A stretch of 10,800 nucleotides of DNA, taken from NCBI GenBank assembly GCA_005881495.1, contig VBHI01000014.1, positions 1-10,800 of the forward strand, given 5' to 3'. The notes beneath the pieces were generated by a model. It saw only the letters and a list, made by a program, of their open reading frames with translations, was not told the DNA's origin and did no database searches. This document shows, piece after piece, positions 5,518 to 10,800 of this stretch (position 1 is its first letter; each line of letters starts with the position of its first letter). A program made the translations under genes and the position numbers. The DNA comes from Chloroflexota bacterium (lineage in GTDB: Bacteria > Chloroflexota > Ktedonobacteria > Ktedonobacterales > Ktedonobacteraceae).

Positions 5518-6315
5518 TTATGAACGCTTGCGACCTAGTGGTGGGGCGCGCGGCACCTCGCCATAAACTGGAAGCTGCAGGAGTCGCTGTGCATCGTCTT
5601 TGTTACGGATTCGATCGTCAAGGTATTCGACAAGAAATGCCAGGGCAATACCAACCACAAGTGCCAATAGAAGCAGGATCACAAAAAACGTTTGCTTGCT
5701 GGCGGATATACCTGGCACTCTCGCCGGGTCTGTCGCGGTGCTGACTACTCGTGCAGTCACAGCAGGCGTTGTAGCATCAATTGTTGTAGAACATGAGGCT
5801 TCTTTGGAAACCACATATCCCAGGTAGGTGCAGATATTGGCCGTGCTTACTTCGCCAACGGCGTTAGCGATTGCCCATGCCCCTGCCGGAGAACTCCAGG
5901 TGGCGCTGACCGTCACCAGGCTGTGAGCGCGAGTGGAACTAAATGCCCCACCTATGGCACCTGGGTTCTGCCAATCACCAAGATCGGGATTGGCGCCAAA
6001 GCGTTGCTCAATTTGAGGCATATCTAAAGCGATTTGGTGAGAAACCTCGCTATCAAATTCTTTCAAGGAGAGTATAGGACCCGTGGCCAATGCATCGGCA
6101 AGCGATTCTGAGACCGAGACATTGTCAGCAGCCCCATTGGGAGATGCTCCTAATCCAATCTGTATCGTGACGTCTGAACTGTACTGGGCCAATGCGCCAG
6201 GAGTTTTGCGTAAATGATAATACTGATATCCGACGTACAGGGCCACCACGCCTACGACCAATACCACTAGCCAGGCACGCCGCCAGATAATATTCCAATA
6301 TGCCCGTAGTTCCAC
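5518..6315 (-). CDS. Wzz-type polysaccharide co-polymerase (chain-length determinant)
   Basis: Proteins of this family sit in the membrane and set the chain length of exported polysaccharide, usually with a BY-kinase. The 265-residue sequence starts with the typical MELRAYWNIIWRR and has TM1 at about 14-32, an outer domain (33-208) and TM2 at about 209-229. A short cytoplasmic tail follows with YLDDRIRNKDDAQRLLQLPVYGEVPR, the usual CapA/Wzz juxtamembrane segment. Prolines 197 and 201 before TM2 fit the family's proline-rich stretch. The outer domain is short and has little coiled coil compared with Wzc. Cys162 and Cys175 could form a disulfide. The GTG start at 6315 has GAAAGG about eight bases upstream. 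The immediately following gene encodes the degenerate kinase, presumably its partner. Confidence 0.85.
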   Translation of the reverse strand: MELRAYWNIIWRRAWLVVLVVGVVALYVGYQYYHLRKTPGALAQYSSDVTIQIGLGASPNGAADNVSVSESLADALATGPILSLKEFDSEVSHQIALDMPQIEQRFGANPDLGDWQNPGAIGGAFSSTRAHSLVTVSATWSSPAGAWAIANAVGEVSTANICTYLGYVVSKEASCSTTIDATTPAVTARVVSTATDPARVPGISASKQTFFVILLLLALVVGIALAFLVEYLDDRIRNKDDAQRLLQLPVYGEVPRAPPLGRKRS

Positions 6316-6415
6316 GGATATAACCTTTCTAACACTGTTTTAATTGAAAGCGCAGCAGAAAAATCTAATCTCTTCCTCTTACAATGGATAATCACTCAAC
6401 TCCCCTCGTTTTTTG

Positions 6416-7552
6416 TTATTGTACCAGGTCGCTTGTAGGTGTACGCAGCTCCTTTGGTCTTTCTTCGCCCATTTTGGCTTCAATAAACTGGAGAATTCGA
6501 CGATGAAAACGCGGCAAATCAAATTCAAGCGCGTGGTTACGAATAGTCTGAGGGTCAAATACACGTTCATCGAATGATGCAAGTGCTTCTGCAAGGCTTT
6601 CCGCTGTTTGCTCTTTAAAAAACATCCCTGTAACACCATCAACCACTGATGCCAGTGCTCCACCAATGCCATAAGCGATCACCGGTCGACCAGATGCCTG
6701 CGCTTCTAGCGGCGTGATGCCGAAATCTTCTTCGCCAGGGAACAGGAACGCTCTACAATGAGCGTAATAGTGCAGGACCTCCTCGTCAGAGATTCGGCCC
6801 ATGAAACGGATTGTCGGACCCGCCATTTTTTTGAGTCGTTCCAGGTGACGCCCACTGCCAATAATGACCAGGGGTAGTCGTAACGCATTGCAGGCCTCTA
6901 TCGCTACATCAATACGTTTGTACGGGATTAAGCGGCTAACGACAAGAAAGTAATCTTCCACGTGTACCGCCGGGTCAAAGCTAAAACGACGTGCCTCCAC
7001 CGGTGGCGGAATCACGACCGCGTCACGGCGGTAATATTTCCGGATTCGTTCAGCCACTACCGGTGAATTAGCGATAAAATGATCGACGCGCATTGCGCTG
7101 GTCTGGTCCCAGGTGCGCAGCCCAGTGATCAAGAGAGGTAATATGCGACGGGCCATCTTCCCCAATTGTTCTCGTTCAACGTATTCGTCATAGTTCCAAC
7201 ACCAGCGCATAGGAGTGTGACAATAGCAAATATGCATCGTTTCGGGTCTCGTAATTACTCCCTTGCCGAAGGCGCTGGAGCTACTCAGAACAAGGTCATA
7301 ACCGCGTAAGTCCAGGCTCTCCATAGCAAATGGGTAAAAGGGTAAATATGGCTGGTGGTGTTTAGTGACCATTGGCAGCTTTTGCATGAAGGATGTACGT
7401 ATATCCATCTTCTGAAATGCCGGGTCAACACGTTGTGGATCGTAAATAGATGTATATATGGGCGCGTCAGGAAAAATTTCGTGCAATGCCAAAACAACTC
7501 GCTCTGCACCGCCCATTTGATTGAGGTAGTCGTGAACTAACGCTACTTTCAT
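6416..7552 (-). CDS. GT4-family glycosyltransferase
   Basis: A 378-residue GT-B fold enzyme expected to add a sugar from a nucleotide donor to the lipid-linked polysaccharide intermediate at the inner face of the membrane. Visible marks: GGAE at 14-17 in the N-terminal loop, YCHTPMRW (110-117), ANSPVVAERI (161-170), the C-domain entry VSRLIPYKRID (205-215) and the EX7E motif (Glu275 and Glu283 in EDFGITPLEAQASGRPV), which binds the donor. Length fits the family. The YCHTP...W segment resembles mannosyl/WbaZ-like members, but donor sugar cannot be fixed from sequence. ATG 7552 lies four bases after the stop of the sugar-phosphate transferase gene, with GAGGAG inside the end of that gene, so translation is probably coupled. 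A 100-base spacer with no recognised signal separates it from wzz. Confidence 0.9.
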   Translation of the reverse strand: MKVALVHDYLNQMGGAERVVLALHEIFPDAPIYTSIYDPQRVDPAFQKMDIRTSFMQKLPMVTKHHQPYLPFYPFAMESLDLRGYDLVLSSSSAFGKGVITRPETMHICYCHTPMRWCWNYDEYVEREQLGKMARRILPLLITGLRTWDQTSAMRVDHFIANSPVVAERIRKYYRRDAVVIPPPVEARRFSFDPAVHVEDYFLVVSRLIPYKRIDVAIEACNALRLPLVIIGSGRHLERLKKMAGPTIRFMGRISDEEVLHYYAHCRAFLFPGEEDFGITPLEAQASGRPVIAYGIGGALASVVDGVTGMFFKEQTAESLAEALASFDERVFDPQTIRNHALEFDLPRFHRRILQFIEAKMGEERPKELRTPTSDLVQ

Positions 7553-7556
7553 TGCC

Positions 7557-9077
7557 TTAATACGCTCCTCGATTGGTTAAGACCGCGGGAATAGTGCGGA
7601 AGAGAATAAGGAAGTACAGGCGCAACGACCAATTTTCGATGTAGTACAGGTCCATCAGCACCCCTTCGTCAAAGCTCAAATTGCTGCGACCTCGTACTTG
7701 CCATAATCCGGTCATGCCAGGCTTGATTGCCAGGCGGCCTTTTTGCCACTCCTCATATTGGGCCACCTCAGCGGGTAACGGCGGGCGCGGCCCAACCAGG
7801 CTCATCTCTCCCCTCAATACGTTGATGATTTGTGGGAACTCATCTAAGCTGGTGCGGCGCAAGAATTTCCCCACCGGTGTTATACGCGGATCATCCCTCA
7901 CCTTGAAGAGTGGTCCCTGAGCTTCATTCTTGACCCAAAGCGATGCCAGGAACTGATCTGCATTCTTATACATAGATCTGAACTTATATACTTTGAATGG
8001 GCGTCCATCTAAACCAATTCGTGTTTGCTTATAAATGATCTCTCCGGGTGAGTTGAGGCGAATTGCTAACGCGATACATAACCAGAGTGGTGATCCCAGC
8101 ACCAGAAGGAGCAGAGATACCGAAATATCAACAAAGCCTGTAATGACGCGCTGTAAAGTGTTAAGCGAGACCTGCTTGATACTGATCAGCGGGATACCTT
8201 CGACGGCCTCCATGTCGATGCGCGAAAGGCTTACTTCATATAAGTCAGGTACAAGTTTGAATGAAGCCCCCAGCTTTTCACACAGGCGGACGCTTTTGAT
8301 AGACTGCTGGTGCATAGTCGAGGGAAGGGCAATAATCACTTCATCTATTTGCATGGAGCGGATCACCATTCCCAGGTCTTCTAACGTACCGAGCATCTTA
8401 AAACGTCCAAAGTCACTAGGTGGTTCGCTCGTATCATTTAAAAAGCCAACGATATGAAAGCCAAGATTGGGACTGGCCGCTATGTGTTGCATGATCATCT
8501 TGCTGAGTCGCCCCGAGCCAACAACCAGCAGTCGTGTTTCACCCAGGCCAAGCCGGTAGAGCGATCCCATTGCCGCTGATACAATCAGGCGTCCGAGTGA
8601 CAGTACGATAATGGCCATTGCCCAGATAAACGGCACAAGTAAGCGAGAACTTGAAGGTGGCTGGAAAATGAAGAAATAGGTTACCAGAAATACCAGTCCA
8701 ACAGTTGTCGAGCTGGCGATTGTCCACACCTGGCGGAACCAGCTTCCGGTCAGGCGAATATTATACAGTCCACGAATCGCAAAAATAGTAATCAAGCCAA
8801 TTACAACACTGATTCCAAGCCCCACAAAGTTACTGAGTGGCGTATAAGAGTCTGCGCTATGAACCAGGGAGCTCTCAATATTGTGGCGAAGAAATACCAG
8901 TAAATGACTCTTAAAAAGAACATAATAGCGCATAAAGTATGCTAGTCCGAACGAGGCGCCTATCAATATGGCATCAAGCAGCACCATGGTGACAGCCTCG
9001 AAGATGTGCCATTGACGACGATGTGAACGCCTACTGGAGATGGCTTTCATTATAGGGCCAGTTGCTCCTACTCTCAT
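7557..9077 (-). CDS. Polyprenyl-phosphate sugar-1-phosphate transferase (initiating enzyme, WbaP/CpsE-like)
   Basis: This enzyme moves a sugar-1-phosphate from a nucleotide sugar to undecaprenyl phosphate, the first step of repeat-unit assembly. The 506-residue protein has four N-terminal membrane segments (about 28-48, 85-102, 120-138, 147-167), a Rossmann-like CoA_binding_3 domain (about 181-277, starting LLVVGSGRLSK), a re-entrant hydrophobic segment (about 310-339) and the catalytic C-terminal domain. That domain shows YKFRSM (364-369), the Asp-Glu dyad in TSLDEFPQ (Asp412, Glu413), GEMSLVGPRPPLP (423-435) and KPGMTGLWQVRGRS (452-465). All expected catalytic features are present. ATG 9077 is chosen because AGGAG lies eight bases upstream. 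A GTG at 9146 would add 23 residues but has no good ribosome binding site. Which sugar is transferred is not readable. Confidence 0.92.
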   Translation of the reverse strand: MRVGATGPIMKAISSRRSHRRQWHIFEAVTMVLLDAILIGASFGLAYFMRYYVLFKSHLLVFLRHNIESSLVHSADSYTPLSNFVGLGISVVIGLITIFAIRGLYNIRLTGSWFRQVWTIASSTTVGLVFLVTYFFIFQPPSSSRLLVPFIWAMAIIVLSLGRLIVSAAMGSLYRLGLGETRLLVVGSGRLSKMIMQHIAASPNLGFHIVGFLNDTSEPPSDFGRFKMLGTLEDLGMVIRSMQIDEVIIALPSTMHQQSIKSVRLCEKLGASFKLVPDLYEVSLSRIDMEAVEGIPLISIKQVSLNTLQRVITGFVDISVSLLLLVLGSPLWLCIALAIRLNSPGEIIYKQTRIGLDGRPFKVYKFRSMYKNADQFLASLWVKNEAQGPLFKVRDDPRITPVGKFLRRTSLDEFPQIINVLRGEMSLVGPRPPLPAEVAQYEEWQKGRLAIKPGMTGLWQVRGRSNLSFDEGVLMDLYYIENWSLRLYFLILFRTIPAVLTNRGAY

Positions 9078-9085
9078 ATCTAGGG

Positions 9086-9090
9086 CTCCT
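9086..9090 (-). promoter_or_regulatory. Ribosome binding site deciding the start at 9077
   Basis: AGGAG on the minus strand, eight bases before the ATG at 9077. It supports the 506-residue product over the GTG-started form from 9146. Confidence 0.75.
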
Positions 9091-9173
9091 GTCCTATCTG
9101 TGTCTGGACTCAGATGGGTCGTTTCAGAAAGTTTACTGCTGTTCACGGTTTGCGTTCTATCCTACATCCTACA

Positions 9174-10370
9174 CTAACGAACAAACGAATCACGTTGGGA
9201 ACGTCTTTGTGTGGTGCTATGTACCGATGCTGCTTGTTCATACACCTGGATAGTCTGCTCGACCATCCTTTGCGCTGCGAAGCGCCGGGTTACTACTGGT
9301 GCCATTGTACTACACTTCTGCCGAAATGTCTGGTCTGTCAAAGCTGTATGTATTGCTGCAACCAGGGCCTCCACACTCTGTGGGTCAATACATAGTGCTA
9401 TGCCAGATCCTGCTTCAGGTAAACTTGATACATTCGAAGTGATGACTGGAACTCCGCATGCCAGCGCCTCCGCGACCGGTATCCCGAAGCCTTCGTAAAG
9501 CGATGGGAACACAAAAGCCGAGGCGGCGCTATACCACAGAGCCAGCTCGGAATCCGCTACGAATCCGGCAAATAGAACCTCCGATGAGAGGCCCAGTTGT
9601 TCTACGCGCTTAAATATTGCGTCATAAAGCCAGCCTTTGCCTCCTGCTAACACAAGTTTTTCATGTATTGCATAGGTTTTGCGTAACTGAGCATACGCTT
9701 CAATGAGCGTAGTGATATTCTTGCGTGGTTCCAATGTACCGAGGTAGAGAAGGTATCCGTCTGCCAAACCTTGTTTCTCTCGAAAGATTTGTAGCTCTTC
9801 ATCCTTATAGGCACTGGAGAAGCGTGCATCAATGCAAGGGTATACCGTCTTTACTCGTTCACCGGGAACTCCGATAAGATCGACAGCGTCCTTTTTTGTA
9901 CTCTCAGAAACAGTGATCACCATTGATGCCTGACGTATACTACGAACAGTAAACATTTGATGATAGAGGCGCTTTGATCGCGTGAAAACATTTGGAAAGC
10001 GCAAAAATGCCAGATCATGCAGGGTAACCACCCCCGCACAGCACCGCGGTAACAATACCGGTAATACATTGACTGGAGAGTGCAAGACGTCGATATGTTT
10101 TTGTCGAATGAGCGATGGCAGTGTCAGTTGTTCCCAGGCAACTCTTGCTGCTGGTTGGGACTCAGACCATGTCGCAGATACATAGGTAATGTGTGCATGT
10201 TGGGCCGAAAGTTTTTCGACGATCTCCTGCCCATTGACAAAAACAGTATATTCGTGCTTCCCAGGTTGCTTAGCTAGCTCATTCAGCAGATAGCGTATGT
10301 AACGACTGACCCCACCATTGCGATAATTCTGGCTGAAGGATAGCAATTGAGCATTGATACCGATATGCAT
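9174..10370 (-). CDS. GT4-family glycosyltransferase
   Basis: A 398-residue GT-B glycosyltransferase that probably extends the lipid-linked repeat unit. Marks seen: NGGVSRYIRYLL near the N-terminus (about 18-29), HSPVNVLP (97-104), LHDLAFLRFP (117-126), VSESTKKD (154-161), the C-domain start YLGTLEPRKNITTLI (209-223), and EX7E with Glu293 and Glu301 in YEGFGIPVAEALACGVPV. The GTLEPRKN form is common in mannosyl- and rhamnosyltransferases of O-antigen and exopolysaccharide clusters, but substrate is not determinable. ATG 10370 is chosen because GAGGAG lies nine bases upstream. A frame open to an ATG at 10487 would overlap the end of the upstream gene and adds residues unlike the family. About 96 bases separate its stop from the next gene's start. 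Confidence 0.9.
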   Translation of the reverse strand: MHIGINAQLLSFSQNYRNGGVSRYIRYLLNELAKQPGKHEYTVFVNGQEIVEKLSAQHAHITYVSATWSESQPAARVAWEQLTLPSLIRQKHIDVLHSPVNVLPVLLPRCCAGVVTLHDLAFLRFPNVFTRSKRLYHQMFTVRSIRQASMVITVSESTKKDAVDLIGVPGERVKTVYPCIDARFSSAYKDEELQIFREKQGLADGYLLYLGTLEPRKNITTLIEAYAQLRKTYAIHEKLVLAGGKGWLYDAIFKRVEQLGLSSEVLFAGFVADSELALWYSAASAFVFPSLYEGFGIPVAEALACGVPVITSNVSSLPEAGSGIALCIDPQSVEALVAAIHTALTDQTFRQKCSTMAPVVTRRFAAQRMVEQTIQVYEQAASVHSTTQRRSQRDSFVR

Positions 10371-10379
10371 ACCAACAGT

Positions 10380-10385
10380 CTCCTC
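10380..10385 (-). promoter_or_regulatory. Ribosome binding site deciding the start at 10370
   Basis: GAGGAG on the minus strand, nine bases before the ATG at 10370, lying in the 61-base gap after the upstream gene's stop. Confidence 0.75.
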
Positions 10386-10431
10386 ATGGCTGTATAACGT
10401 CCTTGTAATTGGCGAGGTAACAAGCATGGGC

Positions 10432-10800
10432 CTATTGACTTCTACTCCAGGCCAGGGAGTTATCCTGGAAGAGTGGGTAAATTTCACCTCGCTGATAGAG
10501 TGTACTTAATGCCGATTGTACGGTAGTATTATAAAGAACATATTGTGGCAGTGCCTGAATTTGTACCCCCTGAGCATCGGCTACTATCTTCAGTACCTCT
10601 CCCGCTGTTCGGGCCTTTCCATCATCGAGGGCTTCCCGTATACCTTCCAGTATGCTTTCCAGACGCTCGATAGTATACTCGATAGCCGCATCGGCCTTCT
10701 CTGTTGCTGTGTAAATCTCGCCGTGTCCTGCAACCACAAACTTAAACGATTCAATGTGCGTTTTCAGCGTAGTGAGGGTACGAAGTCCTATCTGTATATC
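10432..10800 (-). CDS. C-terminal part of a probable metallo-beta-lactamase-fold hydrolase (cut by window edge)
   Basis: Only the last 122 codons are in the window; the frame stays open to the right edge. The visible part contains VVAGHG (residues 22-27 of the fragment), the late His-containing motif of MBL-fold hydrolases. It is preceded by a SLxxL-like helix (IGLRTLTTLKTHI) and followed by a helical C-terminal region (EKADAAIEYTIERLESILEGIREALDDGKARTAGEVL). That is the standard end of glyoxalase-II-like and related MBL-fold enzymes. The HxHxDH zinc motif would lie outside the window, so activity cannot be judged. It is on the same strand as the polysaccharide genes with a 61-base gap and may be a separate gene read through into them. 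Confidence 0.65.
   Translation of the reverse strand, partial: DIQIGLRTLTTLKTHIESFKFVVAGHGEIYTATEKADAAIEYTIERLESILEGIREALDDGKARTAGEVLKIVADAQGVQIQALPQYVLYNTTVQSALSTLYQRGEIYPLFQDNSLAWSRSQ

Noticed and set aside
9159..9172. Tandem 7-base repeat (ATCCTAC twice) in the gap between two polysaccharide genes
   Set aside because: Only two copies, in a short spacer; chance or slippage is enough to explain it.
10371..10440. Possible promoter before the GT4 gene (TTACCT, 17 bases, TTATAC on the minus strand)
   Set aside because: The -35 box matches consensus at only three of six positions, and same-strand genes on both sides suggest read-through.
1..10800. CRISPR arrays, tRNA and rRNA genes
   Set aside because: No regularly spaced repeats, cloverleaf sequences or rRNA-like segments were seen on either strand.

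Overview
The window looks like chromosomal DNA of a soil-type, filamentous Chloroflexota bacterium, most likely class Ktedonobacteria. This is inferred from overall protein character (the GcdH, TnpB and Wzz-type sequences, many small one-membrane-segment proteins, moderate GC); no rRNA or marker gene is present to prove it.

Region 1 (about 1-1600) is a stand-alone tnpB transposon of the IS200/IS605 superfamily (IS1341-like, no tnpA in view). The gene has an intact RuvC triad and zinc finger. A series of hairpins runs through its 3' end to a TTGAC right-end motif, which is the usual layout of a TnpB guide RNA (omega RNA). Upstream lie a long near-perfect palindrome and a nested hairpin of unclear role.

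Region 2 (about 1580-4075, plus strand) is a three-gene unit: glutaryl-CoA dehydrogenase (gcdH), an ECF-type sigma factor whose start probably overlaps the end of gcdH, and a soluble zinc-finger anti-sigma factor one base downstream. A 15-bp hairpin closes the unit and also faces the operon converging from the other side.

Region 3 (4082-10800, minus strand, read right to left) is an exopolysaccharide cluster. It opens with the C-terminal part of a probable metallo-beta-lactamase-fold hydrolase running off the right edge. Next come a GT4 glycosyltransferase, a membrane sugar-phosphate transferase that starts the lipid-linked repeat unit, a second GT4 glycosyltransferase, a Wzz-type chain-length protein, a BY-kinase (CpsD/Wzc-like) homologue and a one-pass membrane protein of unknown function. 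Together these could start, extend and control the length of a surface polysaccharide. No polymerase (Wzy) or flippase (Wzx) is visible here.

The most unusual item is the BY-kinase homologue at 4788-5468. It keeps the fold and the Walker A' motif but has lost the P-loop lysine, the Walker B aspartate, the N-terminal EX2RX2R-type motif and the C-terminal tyrosine tail. It reads as a pseudokinase partner for the adjacent Wzz protein. Several start codons were set by Shine-Dalgarno position rather than by the longest reading frame (minus-strand starts at 4732, 5468, 9077 and 10370).
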